This document shows positions 1-11,740 of a stretch of DNA of 64,000 nt, piece by piece. The position numbers were made by a program, and so were the translations under genes. This stretch comes from Macquaria australasica. Taxonomy: Eukaryota; Chordata; Actinopteri; Centrarchiformes; Percichthyidae. The number at the start of each line of letters is the position of its first letter. The first letter of the stretch is position 1. The notes beneath the pieces are model-generated. The model searched no databases. It had not been told where the DNA came from and saw only the letters and a list, made by a program, of their open reading frames with translations. The stretch covers positions 1,091,001-1,155,000 of the forward strand of contig SEMN01000033.1 in NCBI GenBank assembly GCA_005408345.1, written 5' to 3'.

Positions 1-1298
1 TAATCCAAGCTTGCATGTTGTTTTTGTGCTTCTGTTATGGACCTCACTTTTCACTTTAATACTCTGTCTATTATTACCACTCATCTTGGCACAAATGAGC
101 AAAGGGGAGCAAAAGAAAATGACTTATTGCTACCGACAGGCTTGATACTATTCCTGCTCTGAATTACAGGAAAATACTCAAACAAGCACGGGTGATGAAG
201 AACATGCAATATATAATTTTGTGTGTGTGTGAGAGAGAGGTTGCGGGTATAAAGTACATGCACACAAAATTTCTTGACAGTTGGCAATGTTCTTGAACCC
301 TGCTCACAGCTGTGCACTGCTTGTCAGTTCTCATGTATCACCTCTCATTAACACACAAACACACACACACACACACACACAAACTGATATGTGGTGTGAA
401 TATGCCACCTGTACCGACACGCACATAGCTGACGGTTCCTCATGAATATTGAGTAGACATATGTGGGTGTAGAAGCGCACACAATTACACCGATAATAAG
501 CAACGACTTGCACCATCGCAGAACGGAGTGACCTCGGCACAAACAACGCATTCAAGCAGCAAAAGCCGAACATGCTAATACGGAAACAGAACGATTATTA
601 TTGTCGCTCGGAAACAGAGCCAGCGTGATGTAAAACATGCAAACCAAGGCTGCTTATAGCAAACAATAGTGACTGCTGCTGAATGGGCTGTTCAAGTTAA
701 TGCTATAATTATGCAGTAATTATGCTGTTTACCGAATTAGCTGGCAACACTACACAACAAGTCTGCTGCAAAACTGCCTACAGTACATCCTTATAGAAAA
801 GTGGAAGCAGCTAAACTGCTTAGTTGACAATTTGCAGAGTGTGTGTTTGTGTGTGTGGGTGTGATTACCAACTTACAAATCACCACAGACTCGTACATTG
901 CACAGGCAGTCTCTCAATCTAACTGTAGAGAGGACTGAAACAGTTTTACTTCTGCGGTAAGTGTATGTAGCTGCTTGTGTCTGTCTTTACTGTTTGCATG
1001 GATGGATTGTGAGACAATGGGCCCCTGAGCACAGACATGACAAGGTCCCCCCACCTCTCAAACATAAGAACAAGACACTCAGACTTAAAGAGACAAAAAA
1101 CGATGTCGCCACGTCGTTTGTAGTCGTTTTGTGTCTCTTTAGGGTCCTTTAGCGTCTCTTAATGGTCATTTTGTGTCTCTTTGTAGTCGTTTGATTGACT
1201 TTCCAACACTTCAAACAGAGGCTCTGGCCCTTGGGCCCCTAGGCCCATGCCTGGTAGGCCCATTCAGGAATCCGTCCATGACTGTGTGGGCATGGTAC
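1..1298 (-). other. dap: dap intron 2 (partial)
   Basis: This is the intron downstream of dap exon 2, open at the window edge; no further dap exon was recognised in it. It holds a CA microsatellite (351-383) and a degenerate minisatellite at about 1119-1196 built on a unit resembling GTAGTCGTTTTGTGTCTCTT. The purine/CCC-rich sequence just before the minisatellite (about 1020-1115) looks like part of the same dispersed repeat. The third dap exon must lie left of base 1. Confidence 0.6.
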
Positions 1299-1395
1299 CT
1301 GCTGCTGACGTACTCCTCCTCGTCATCTTTCTGCGGTGGTTCAGGAGCAGCAGCGGCCTGGTGCTTCTGCACTATCCTCATACCTCCTGCCTTTA
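1299..1395 (-). CDS. dap: dap exon 2 (death-associated protein 1)
   Basis: DAP1 is a small, disordered, proline-rich cytosolic protein that restrains autophagy and is a known mTOR substrate. This 97-bp exon completes a split Val codon (G|TA) and continues KAGGMRIVQKH, the signature of DAP family N-termini. An Ala/Pro stretch and the acidic QKDDEEEYVSS follow, where human DAP also has a charged acidic segment. The acceptor is TTGCAG at the edge of a GT repeat (1399-1419 on the plus strand as CA). The donor is AG|GTACCA, leaving a codon that begins AG. Counting from the exon 1 ATG, that split codon is residue 51, the position of the second mTOR site (Ser51) in human DAP. Its identity as Ser depends on the next exon, which is outside the window. 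The call rests on protein match, phase match to exon 1 and synteny with ctnnd2. Confidence 0.93.
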
Positions 1396-2439
1396 CTGCA
1401 ACACACACACACACACGGAGGGACACACATATGCACACTGATTACCAGATGAACTGAGCCAATTAGTTCAAGAGCTCACAAATGACGTATGTGGCAGCAA
1501 TTCAAACAGTGAGAAAATACAAACATCCCACAACACTGAAGCCATATTGTGTTTGGATACTTATGTAAAAAAATAAGAGTTTGTACTTTACTGGCAATGT
1601 AACTGTTAGGGACTTCAACTTTATAATGAACTGAAGGAGAATGTATGACCTCTATATTACAAGGCTGTGCCTTAACTGATTGACAGAGGTTAAAACTTGG
1701 CTGTGTTGGCAAGCAGCCATCCTGCTTAAGTGTCCTTGAGCAAGACCCTGAATTCTTGACGGCTGCAGGACAGCTGTTCTATCGCTGACCTTGACCTCTG
1801 TCCTCACTGCAGAGGGGCTGGTTAAAGAAATGAGAACATCAGTGGTCTCCGGTGCTCATACATCTACACGAACATAACCTGCATGTCTGTTAAAGACCGA
1901 CACACTGCAGCCTGTGTGTGCTGTGGGCCTCCCACTAATGACAGGTTGGGTGTAAGGGGCATTTGTTATCTTACTGTGCTATCAGTCCTGTAGCTGCTGC
2001 GGCCCAGTGCCCTGCCACACTGCTCATGTCCACGTACACCTTATCTATTTCTCCCCAGCCTACATCCACAAGACTGGAGCCTATGACCTCCACGTCACCG
2101 CCATCCACATGCAATAACCGCAACCATGCAACCAATACCTTTGCGTTAGACTGCGATGATTAGCAATACAATACAATACAATACATCATCACATGGTTTA
2201 ATGGTGTTACAGGATCTCACGCGAATCAGGAAGTAAGGAAATTGAGAAATATGGCAGATTACACTGCACGCAATCTTGAACGTTAAGACACGCTGTCAGT
2301 CGCTGGCATCTGCAAGTGCAGTGATTGCATAAGTATTAATTGTCATCATGTGATTTTTGGTTAGAGACACTGCGGAAACAAAGGCCTTCAGCTTCATAGG
2401 AAGCTTTGCTAAACAACACAGCAGCCCAGGGAGCTTTAC
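1396..2439 (-). other. dap: dap intron 1
   Basis: Intron between the two recognised dap exons, with donor GCAG|GTAAAG and acceptor TTGCAG, in phase 1. It contains a GT repeat at the acceptor (1399-1419 as CA on plus), a stretch at about 1700-1835 resembling a dispersed teleost repeat (core TGTCCTTGAGCAAGACCCTG), and a short ATACA tandem repeat at 2163-2185. Nothing else gene-like was seen. Confidence 0.7.
1700..1835 (+). repeat. dispersed teleost repeat fragment (SINE-like)
   Basis: The core TGTCCTTGAGCAAGACCCTG followed by CGCTGACCTTGACCTCTG and AGAGGGGCTGG resembles a repeat family I know from many teleost genomes, often described as a SINE-type element. Assignment is from memory of the consensus; boundaries are approximate. 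Confidence 0.45.
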
Positions 2440-2494
2440 CTGCGGGGAGATGTCCTCCTTTGGTTTCGACTTTCTCCTTCGGCGGCGACGACAT
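2440..2494 (-). CDS. dap: dap exon 1, coding part (start codon)
   Basis: First coding exon of death-associated protein 1. It encodes MSSPPKEKVETKGGHLPA plus one base of the next codon. The MSSPP start and the K-ETK-GH pattern match the DAP family N-terminus, including Ser3, a known mTOR phosphorylation site in human DAP. The ATG (2494-2492) has G at -3, an acceptable Kozak context. The donor is GCAG|GTAAAG, phase 1, matching the exon 2 acceptor, so the spliced reading runs HLPA-V-KAGGMRIVQKH. The exon lies in a CpG-rich patch that contrasts with the AT-rich sequence on its upstream side, as expected for a housekeeping-type promoter. The short length is normal because human DAP is only 102 residues over a few exons. 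Confidence 0.93.
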
Positions 2495-2720
2495 GTCTGC
2501 TCGGATCTCGAGTCAGCAGCGAGTAAAAGAAACCAGAGCGCCTAACAAACAAACCCCTGCTTTATTTCTGCCTGAAATTGTGCACTACACTCCAGTCCGG
2601 ATCGTCAACGTGGCTTTTTCCTGAGCATTGTTTGGAAACGATGCGTGGTGACGTCATGTGGAACCGTCAGGAGCTTGACGGACGTGCGGAGCGCGCTGAC
2701 GTCGGTCGTAGCCAGCGCGT
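2495..2720 (-). promoter_or_regulatory. dap: dap 5' UTR and CpG-rich promoter region
   Basis: Sequence immediately upstream of the dap ATG on the minus strand. CpG dinucleotides are locally dense (2470-2720) and then drop sharply beyond 2730. A perfect palindromic CRE, TGACGTCA, sits at 2649-2656, and a near-CRE, TGACGTCG, at 2697-2704, with another GACG-rich stretch between them. No TATA box is evident, consistent with a CpG-type promoter. The exact transcription start cannot be read from sequence alone. Confidence 0.7.
2649..2656. promoter_or_regulatory. CRE (CREB/ATF site) upstream of dap
   Basis: Perfect 8-bp palindrome TGACGTCA, 155 bp upstream of the dap start codon in a CpG-rich patch, with a one-mismatch copy 48 bp further upstream. 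CREB/ATF factors bind this motif; use here is inferred. Confidence 0.6.
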
Positions 2721-4835
2721 AGTGAACAATCTGAGTAGGTGACATTTACCCATAGACTACATATTTACCCATGTAACCTGATCATTTCCAAATTTATTGA
2801 CATACATATATTAAATGCGCCTTTTGTGGCGCTGAGCCAGAAACAGTTTGTTTATAACAAGACTGGACATTCTATAACAATTAGCCTAAAGACATTATTA
2901 CTAAATTCGAATCTGATAATAAACATCGAGTTACATAACAAATCTTATACATCTTATATATATATCTTATGGTAAATTTCACATACATTAGGCAAGTCCT
3001 TCCCAAGCCTTAATATTTTTCTTGTTGAATTCAGTTTGTACATAGATACACTAACCCTTATGACAAACAAAGTGAATGCATACTGTTTTTGTTTTAAAGA
3101 ATTATTTTCTGTGGCCCCTGATTAAGCTACATGGACTTTTATTGATGTTATTGTTTACTTGTTATGTTTAAATACTTTATATGTAATTTAATTTATTTAC
3201 CGTTTCATATTTCATTTGTTTTTTTTCACACATTGGAATCTTGAATTGTACGAGAATGATCATTTCATGCCCACCAGTGTGTGAATTGTTATAGTTGAAA
3301 TATTTTGATATTTTTGGGATTTTTAATAAGAAAAAGCACTTGAGCATATCAGATAATAGCTGGATACAACAGTGTACATATATTAAAAAAACAAATATCA
3401 GTTGATTTGACATTTTATTATTATGATTTGTATTATTATTATCATTATTATTATGTGTGACTTATCATGTCTAAATGTTGGTATTTGTTTATTTAGTCAT
3501 CTTTTGTCTAATTGTGTATCCATCTGAATTATTCCAGTTGATCCTCAGTACCACAGCACCACACCAGAAAATAAATCGTGAATGCATGCCACATATACAG
3601 TAACAGAGGAATGACTGTTTGTAAAGATTATGTGATTGTGTCCACAAATGAGCTGTCAACAAAGCCTGCATCAGGAAGTTCAGTGCTTTGTGACAGAAAA
3701 TGACAAATGTAAAGATCTAATTGAGCTCACGAGTTAATGTCTAACTTAATACAATTTAAATGTGGAAATAACTATACTGCTGCCCTCAAATTCATACATC
3801 ATTTAAATATTACTAGGAGCACATTACAAAAGTTAAAAGACGCAATTTTAAGTATCTAGTAGCTCTCCAACTACACAGCATTTAAAACGGAAGCATTTGT
3901 TAAGTCGAGACCTCTTCTAACGAAGCTGCCAGTTTCCATCTCTCACCTCGATAAGCCCACTGTTGTGCCAAAGCAGCAGCAGCAGGATCAGCAATAAAAG
4001 CCAAACGAGACAATCCAACAGAGAGGAAAAGGAAAACTGCACTAGGTGTGTGTGTGTGTGTGTGACAGTGGTGACCTCTGTGACTACCTACTTTCTGTTT
4101 TTGCACCATAAGTCCACAGTGGTTCATTAATTGGCTGACATGACAGTGTCCTTGGGCAGAGCTGAGAATTGCAGGCAGAGCCTAGAGGTGTTATAGGTAA
4201 CCGAGAAAAGATTTTTTTTTTAAATGAAATAAAAATGAAACTAAGGATAATAGTTTCAAGTTATGAATTTGTCTCTGCTTCTATTCATACACTAGAGACA
4301 GAAAGAATATACAGTATATGCAGAGTACTGCAAAATATGGCCTATATGTATCTATGTATAGGATGCTATGTGTGTGTTTGTGGTGGTGGAGCTATTCATT
4401 TATAGTTTCTGCATTTCAAGAATAAAAGTTAAACATTTAAATACTGCAATGTGCGTTATGTGATATGTCTGAGGAGTGATGAGTGTGCATACATTTATAT
4501 GTGTGGTCATGTGATTACAGTGTGTGTGTGTCTGACTGTGTGTGGTCACAGTGATGCGTGCAGGCCAATCGTCAACTCTGTGATGGCAAAATTGCAGTGT
4601 GAAGTGGCAGCTGCGTTCTTCACTCAGACCATCAGAAGAAGTGATGTTCACTGCACTCCCAGTCCACACACACACACACAAGCGCGCGCGTGTGGCTGCA
4701 CACACACCATTTCTAATTGAGTACATTTGAATTATTCATTGAAATACATGAGAAGAAAATATATTAAGAATACAGATGCAATCAGATAATTTCCAAGACC
4801 TGTTTACAATGTCACCCCACACCCACAAGTTTTAC

Positions 4836-4840
<5 letters not shown>

Positions 4841-4891
<51 letters not shown>
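4841..4891 (+). repeat. (CA)n microsatellite
   Basis: Uninterrupted CA dinucleotide repeat of about 50 bp in the intergenic region. Confidence 0.97.
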
Positions 4892-4895
<4 letters not shown>

Positions 4896-5634
4896 GAGCT
4901 GATGAGCAATGAGTTTTGGCAGTGGAGAGGTTGTCCCAGCATCACATTTTGTCCTCAAAGCCAGGTGTCTGTTGCCAGGGCATTAGTGTCCCTGAGGAGG
5001 GTGTTGACAACCAATCAAAAGGCCAGGAGTTCACTGGCAGGTCAGTATGCAGTCTGCTGATAAAAGGATGAATTGTGATGTCTAATTAAAATGTTTGGAC
5101 TTTTTAAACTCTTATTTAACAAGAAAAGTTGATAAAGATGTCATTCTGACTGACATCAGTAGTCTAGGGGAGTATATCTGGCGCAGAGGGAGGACTGTAC
5201 ACAAGCAAACCTACAGAGTTCCTATATTATCAATATTTTCATTGACATTAAAGCTCAGTGGCCACTGCTGTGGCAGCCTGGGCTTCAATCTTGTCTGATA
5301 TTTGCCACACGTGCCTCTGAAGGCCTGGATTTTCTCCCTCCCTCCCTCCCACATTTGACCTTTGCGTATTAATCAGATCTGCCTGATTAATATCTGAACT
5401 TTAAGGAAAGAAATTATTTAATTTAAAACTTAATTTATTATAAAAATATGCCCTTGATACTTTTTTTTAAAGACAAACGTTGCTTCACAGAGCACTAAAC
5501 ATTTATTTAAAAAATACAGAATATTGTAGTTTTACTTACCTGTATGTAATACATGTTGCAAGAGGCAATTTATAACCGTGAATGCTTCAGCAGTGATTAG
5601 ATGATGTGAAAACTTACATTAAAGGGTTACTCCA

Positions 5635-5860
5635 GTGGCTTAGCAGTGTACTTCCATAAATCCTTGGGGCACTTGGGAGAGACTAAAAAAGAGTGGTCAG
5701 AATAGTCAAAATTAAAGCAGGCTAGACCCCCCCATGCCTGATTTTGCTCACATCTTTGAAGCTCAACACCTCAAGTTTGTAACTCTGAGTAGTGCTCTTC
5801 ATGACGAGAACACTGACTTTGATGTGTTAAATCGGTGGAGTGTCTCTTAAACACAGCCTG
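5635..5860 (+). repeat. dispersed repeat, copy 1
   Basis: The segment with GTAACTCTGAGTAGTGCTC and CATGACGAGAACACTGACTT is partly repeated at about 11660-11740 (GTGCTCCTCATGACGAG, then AACTTGATGTGT), showing a dispersed family in this locus. I have seen similar sequence in other percomorph genomes. Boundaries are approximate. Confidence 0.55.
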
Positions 5861-5874
5861 GATTTGTAAGCATC

Positions 5875-6023
5875 AGTGCAATTAAGGCTGGGTGAGTATT
5901 CAATATTATCTTTAAGTGTCTTTCAATGGAAAAAATATTAAAACAAAATTGGTTATTGGAAAAAATATTATTTTTAACATCGTGATATCGATTTCAAGTA
6001 TATCAACCAGCCCTAAGTGCGAC
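5875..6023 (+). mobile_element. probable short hAT-like MITE
   Basis: A 133-bp element (5883-6015) begins TAAGGCTGGGTGA and ends TCAACCAGCCCTA, whose reverse complement is TAGGGCTGGTTGA, so the ends are imperfect inverted repeats. It is flanked by AGTGCAAT (5875-5882) and AGTGCGAC (6016-6023), matching at 6 of 8 positions, as expected for a decayed 8-bp target duplication. The interior is AT-rich and noncoding. Confidence 0.6.
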
Positions 6024-7504
6024 CCAGTCACCTGTGTGTATGTGTTTGTGTGGTTCTGCCTGTCACTGCAGACATCCATGAATGCGTGCATGTGAGTGTG
6101 TGTGCATATGTGGCCACTAGATGGGAGAATGCAGCTTTACTACGTGAGAGAAGCATCTCCAGTTGTGTACGTGGGAGTTTGTGTCCTGCAGGATTCATCG
6201 TCGCTGTCACTCCAACAAAGCTCGGCCTGTGATGTCCCAGAAAAACTGAAGAGTCACTGATAAAAACTGCACAACTCCGAAACAAAAGACAAAAAAAGAG
6301 CTCCACATCCAGCTCATTTTTTCCTCCCTCTCACACTTTCTTTTTTGTGTCACTCTCCTTACACCTTTTTTCTCTCTCTGACGTGCACACACACACACAC
6401 ACGCAAGATTGTGAGAGAGGGAGGGCATTCATTACTCAGGGCAAAAATACATACTGCCATAGGTGAAATCCTCTTCAGAAGTCAGTGATCTCAACACCTG
6501 CCCATGGCTGATATGACTGTGTGTGTGTGTGTGTGTGTTGCCTGGGCCTCTGAGAGGAGCACTCTCAGTGACGGCTTACAGAGAGACAGAATGAGGACGT
6601 CACAGGTGAGTGAATTTGCTCAAACTGACAGGTGTACACACACACACATACACACACATACACACACATTCTTTCTCTCACACGCATGCAATCATGCCTC
6701 TGACACATACATACTCCCCGTTTCTCTCTCTCACTCTGTCTCACACACACACACACACACACTGACGTAGTTCTGTGGGAGCCAGCTGGGTCCTCTGCAG
6801 CAGCACTATCACACATGAATAACCAAGACCTCTTCTTTGCTCTGCAGCATTGACTATTCAATACCTGGCAGGGCACCTTATGGTGTGCATGCGTGTGCGC
6901 GTGACAGAGAACAATCCATATGAGCGTACACTTAGTTGCATGTGTCCATGTCAATCACAGTCAAACTGAAACAGGGTGGAAAGTGAGAACAGGAAAGAGA
7001 GAAGAAGCGCTGCAACAAGCAGATTGATTAGCAATAAGGTGATGCTGTATTGATCACCATAGGTTTACTCCCTTTGCTCTAGTTCTCCTCCACAAGGAGG
7101 CTGAGGTCAAGTTCAGTTAGGAAACAGTAAATCTAGAGCTGGTTTTGCCCACCAGCACATAGAAAAGTACTTTGAGGGCAGTTGGAGGCCAGCTACCTCA
7201 AGGTAACCATCATTTTAATGGCACCACAGAGACATTTGAGTGCAAAATACTCTCTCATCTCTGTATGGTTTTTGGTGTTATTGATGGATTCTGTTCAGCA
7301 TGAACCCTGTTTGTGCTTTGTTCTGAATACTGGATTGATTTCAGGAGATGCAGTGTCAATAAAGTAAAAAAAACGACTTTAAAAACAAATCTCTCCCTGT
7401 GTTTAATGTTGACAGAGGTTCAGTCGTGGCTAGGAGGTGTACACAGAGCCGTTTAAACTTCTGCATGGAATGGACACCTGCTTTCTAAGGTGTATTTTGA
7501 TTTT

Positions 7505-7862
7505 TATGCTAGCAGCATGGCTCTAGGGATGGCAATGTCGGTCTGTCGGTTGGTCCTTCTACCACTTTGGACCAGACTGAAATGTCTCAACAACTATTGC
7601 CATGAAGTTTTGTAGAGACACTCATGGTCTCCAGAGGATGTAACCTAATGTCTTTAGTGATCCTCATTTAGGGAAATCTTTATGGTACAGGCATTCATGG
7701 CCCTGTCCAATACTTTGGTTTATGACCAAATACCTGCAAAAGGAATAACATTCCCACCAGCCTCAGCTGTGTTTAGTGCTAATTAGCAAATGTTAATGCT
7801 AACATACTAAACTAAAATAGTGACCATGGTCAGCTTAATATTTGCTGAACATTAACATTGTC
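7505..7862 (+). repeat. percomorph interspersed repeat (noncoding)
   Basis: The sequence contains GGTTTATGACCAAATACCTG, GTGCTAATTAGCAAATGTTA and CTCAACAACTATTGCCATG, which I recognise as parts of a very common dispersed repeat of percomorph fish. It starts near the GCATGGCTCTAGGGATGGCA boundary and seems internally deleted relative to fuller copies. The family name is not assigned here. Confidence 0.65.
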
Positions 7863-7873
7863 ACTGTATATAA

Positions 7874-7931
7874 ATATCTATATCTATATCTATATCTATA
7901 TCTATATCTATATCTATATATATATTTATAT
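7874..7931 (+). repeat. (TATCTA)n hexanucleotide repeat
   Basis: About eight tandem TATCTA units degrading into TA repeats at the 3' side. Confidence 0.95.
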
Positions 7932-9974
7932 ACTAAGTTCAAAAACCCCAATACAAAATGAAAAATGTAATGAACACTAACAGACCTATACATTAAACAT
8001 CTCAACTCGTCATTCACTGAGGTGTAGCTTTTTATCGTATCGTTTTGTTCAGAATTGTTATTCCCACTGAGCTTTTCCATCACTAATGATTTTCTGTGGC
8101 TATCTTCAGCTGCATTAATCAGCACTGTTCAGTCTTAGTGCCCCGTGAAAGAATTCTTGGCAAGGATCAAATTGAAACATCCTGCCACTTCCCGCAGGTG
8201 TAAATGAACCATGATAACACCCATGTCAAACAGTAGTGAACATCTCGCTGTGGGGAGGCTTCCTGCCATTTTTTCCCCTTTTCTTCTGTTGCTTAGCCAG
8301 TAGATGCAGCAGAATTTATGACAGCAGGGGAAATGACAAATGAGAGGTACATGTACTTGATTCAGATAAGTGGGGATTTGGGAGGACTACTCTGGAGTCC
8401 TGTTTGTCTCCAAAATAATGTTTTTCAGCCTTCTCATCTCCTGTACTTTATCTCTTCAATCACCTCTCATCTTAGTCCACTGTAATTGTGCCTCCATAAT
8501 CACATTCCATCCTTCTCTTTACATCTCGGTGCAGCTTTCGCAGTTATCTCTATAAAGAGGCAAAGCTCAGCACACACTGTTAGCCAGTAAAACACAAACC
8601 CAATATTTCCATTTTAACCACACATGCATTCTTAGACTTTATTATTCAACATACAGTGCAGTATAAAATATGTTGTTTGTAGAAAAACTATTTATCAGTG
8701 CTTTTCCACTTTGAATGGAAGTTTATTCCAAACAATGTTGAATTTTGGATGTTTGCATTGGTTAGGCTGTCGTCTACGATGTTGCAAAGTGAAACAGCGT
8801 ATCACTTAAACTCTATAATTTTACGGCAGATGGATAAGCTTGCGAGCTGCGGACTCATAAGATCTTCCAAAATAGAAGTAAGCTGGAAAGTCAGAGCCAA
8901 AAGGATACACACGATGCTCACTTGATGACAGCTGACCTATTCCTAGAGCAAACATTTTGAGTTCAGCTGGCCAGTTTTCACACGCCGTTGAAAGTCAAAT
9001 GCAAATTGTTAGTTACAAACCCACCGTTTTGCAAACACATACCAAACTGCTTTTGTTAAAGCAGACATAATCAATATGTGTAATGTGAAAGGGATTGATC
9101 GTAGATGAACCCACAATTATCACAAATCTCTGCAGTTCCCCTCCCTGCAGTAAAAACACAGTTAGCGACTAGCTGGTGAATGTAATGGATTTAGCAGCTA
9201 AAGGTATTTCTCTCAGGAGTTGGTACAGACCAATAACAGAGCTGAAAGTAGAGTGAATACTGGACTTACATTCATCGGGTGGCCAGATACACAACTCCAT
9301 ATGAATGTAAATGTTTCTCCACTTCTTCTGGATGTGGAAATATGCAGCTGTTTACTAACATGTTCACCATATCAACTTAAAAGGTGGATAACATGCCAGT
9401 GTTATGTTTACAGCTTGTTTCTGCTGCACCTAAGTGGCCAAAAAATCAGTTTGAGGGAGAAGCAACATAAATTAGTTTCAAAGCAAAACAAGCCATTTCT
9501 TTTCAACAGTGACAGTTTAACTTTGAATAATAAACCAACTTACTGTTTTTGCATGTTTTGCTGTGTTTCACTCATGATTTCTTTTTATTTGATGATTTGC
9601 ACATATGTAGTCACCTGCTACTGTATAAACAGGAGGTGTCTCAGGATATATGCAACTGCAAAAACGTTTTTTAAGTTGTGATGTGTTCAGAGCTTTAAAA
9701 ACACCTTACAGTAACAGAGAGCAGCCCATATGATTTGAACTGTAGCTTGTCCTTGAACAGGGCACTAATTTCAGCCGCCAGCTGTTGCAGGCAGACTCCT
9801 CTTAATGAAAAATAGAAGATTTTTTAAGGAAGACAACGTTTTCTGGGGCATTCCTCATTTTGCATTATTTTTTCACAACTCAAAAAACTAATCTGAAGTT
9901 TTCTCCCAGACTTTGTTTCCAAGACCTTGAACTTCTACTGCTGCTACCACTCACATTGTTCTACTGTATTATCA

Positions 9975-10110
9975 TTTGAAAAGTCTCCTCGTCCTTCCCC
10001 ATTTCTTCTCTACCCTTCTTTCCCCACCTTTCCACCTTCCTCTCTCACCCCTCCAACTCTTCCTCCTTCCACCTTCCTTTTCCTTCAGGCTCCACCCTTC
10101 CCTCTCCTTC
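9975..10110 (+). repeat. polypyrimidine tract
   Basis: Strongly C/T-biased low-complexity stretch on the plus strand in the intergenic region. The open frame across it encodes only Pro/Ser/Phe-rich low complexity sequence. Confidence 0.7.
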
Positions 10111-11459
10111 CCTTTCAGATGAGAGCATTAGTTTCTCAAGGTCTATCTGTGGCACACAGTGGCTCCGTGGAGCCTCACTTCTCCTTAAACACAAATTGAT
10201 TTCACGCTCAAATCACAGACCCTCCACCTGCTCCCCGCTATGTCTCTGTCTCCTTCTTTTTCCCTTACATCTCACTTTGTGTCCCCCCTTCCCCCCTTCG
10301 CGTCCTCCCCGGCTCTCTGCTGACATGCACCTGCGTGCACATACCTGTGTACGCACACATACACGCACCTTTGAGTCTCGCCTCAGGTGTGTGATGGCTG
10401 AATGGGCAGGGACGCTGTGAGAGTTAGAGGGAGAGAAAGCTGGGAGAGAGGGAGAGAAACAGTGAAGGCCGGAGGCATCCGCAGGGTGGAACGAGGCAGT
10501 TTCTAGAAAGGCTGGGTGTAGGAAAATTGAGGAGCTATTTTCATGCCACATTAAGTTACACCAGCCTTCCACTTTGGGACTGTGCTCAGACAGAGGAGGC
10601 TTGTGTCTATTGTGAAGGCTAATAATCAACGCAATGGAGTTATTACCCAACACTACATTTCACAGGCCTAACCTAGACAGCATCAAAGATGGGGAAGGGA
10701 GGGAGAGAGGAGGGGGAGACATGAATTCCAGTGGATTGTAACAAATGCTCAGCCTCATTCGTTTAATATGCTTCTAGTTCAATTCAATCTCAAAATGGAT
10801 ATATGGATGAATGGGATCAAAGTCGTAGGGGGGCGTCACAAAAAGGGAACAAAACAATGGGAAAAATACAAAATGGGAATTTCCATTTCTGCGTCTTTGG
10901 TGTCTGTCCACTGTCATTATTGTGACAATAGAGGCTGGTGGGTGTAAGAGCCTGTATTATTGTTAACACCACTCTAACCACATCCCACCGATGTCACTCT
11001 GGGGCAACATCACTATCAAATATTAAGCCCCCTTTCATGCTTATACATGCCTATCACTGCCACGCCGTGTAAGTACATTAAATGTACGGCATCAGAAAGG
11101 GGTCATTATCAGCAGAAGTGCGAATAGGGCTGAAATCCAAACAGCATTATCATTCAACATGTTCCCACACACCTGTCAGTCAAGTCCCCAGCGAATATGT
11201 TTGTGTGAACAGATGATGGTATCAAGATGTTAACAGTGTTGCTTGTCAGCCAGGGGAGACAACAGTGGTAAATTGTCTGTGTAAAAGCAGTTTGAATTTA
11301 TTGACATTGTTTGCACTGTGGTGTGTTTCTGATGTCTACTCACAATACTACTGTATTATACTAATGTATATTATGGCTTTAAAAGATACATGTGAAAGTA
11401 TATTACCGCATGTACTCCAAATCACATGTGGAGTTCGTACAATCCCATTGTAGGCATGA

Positions 11460-11740
11460 TGAGACTGAAAGAGGTTTTAGATACAGTACTTTCAAAATCT
11501 CCTAATTTGAGCAAAGCTACAGCTTGATAGTGTCATTGGACTCCACACCCGCAGTTTGTAACGCAGGTTTTCTGTTGAAGTCTCAAGTCGAAACTGATCA
11601 GGGTTATTTTCTCAGACCTTAGAAAGCTCCTCCAGAGCCACAGAAGACATTATACAGCTGTTTTGCCGGCTGTATAGTGCTCCTCATGACGAGTAAACTC
11701 AACTTGATGTGTAAAATCAGTGCCTGTTTAAGTCTATGAT
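11460..11740 (+). repeat. dispersed repeat, copy 2
   Basis: Shares GTGCTC-TCATGACGAG, then ACT-ACTT-GATGTGT-AAATC, with the copy at 5.75-5.85 kb in the same orientation. It is diverged, so an old insertion rather than a recent local duplication. Boundaries are approximate. Confidence 0.5.

Noticed and set aside
4841..4891. CRISPR-like or regularly spaced repeats
   Set aside because: All tandem arrays in the window are simple microsatellites or minisatellites without spacers; the genome is a vertebrate.
9220..9681. 153-codon plus-strand open frame in the intergenic region
   Set aside because: Composition is AT-driven, no family is recognised, and there are no flanking splice or promoter signals; chance is sufficient.
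10213..10653. 146-codon minus-strand open frame
   Set aside because: Low-complexity Ser/Pro/Arg sequence over a pyrimidine/purine tract, no family match, intergenic.
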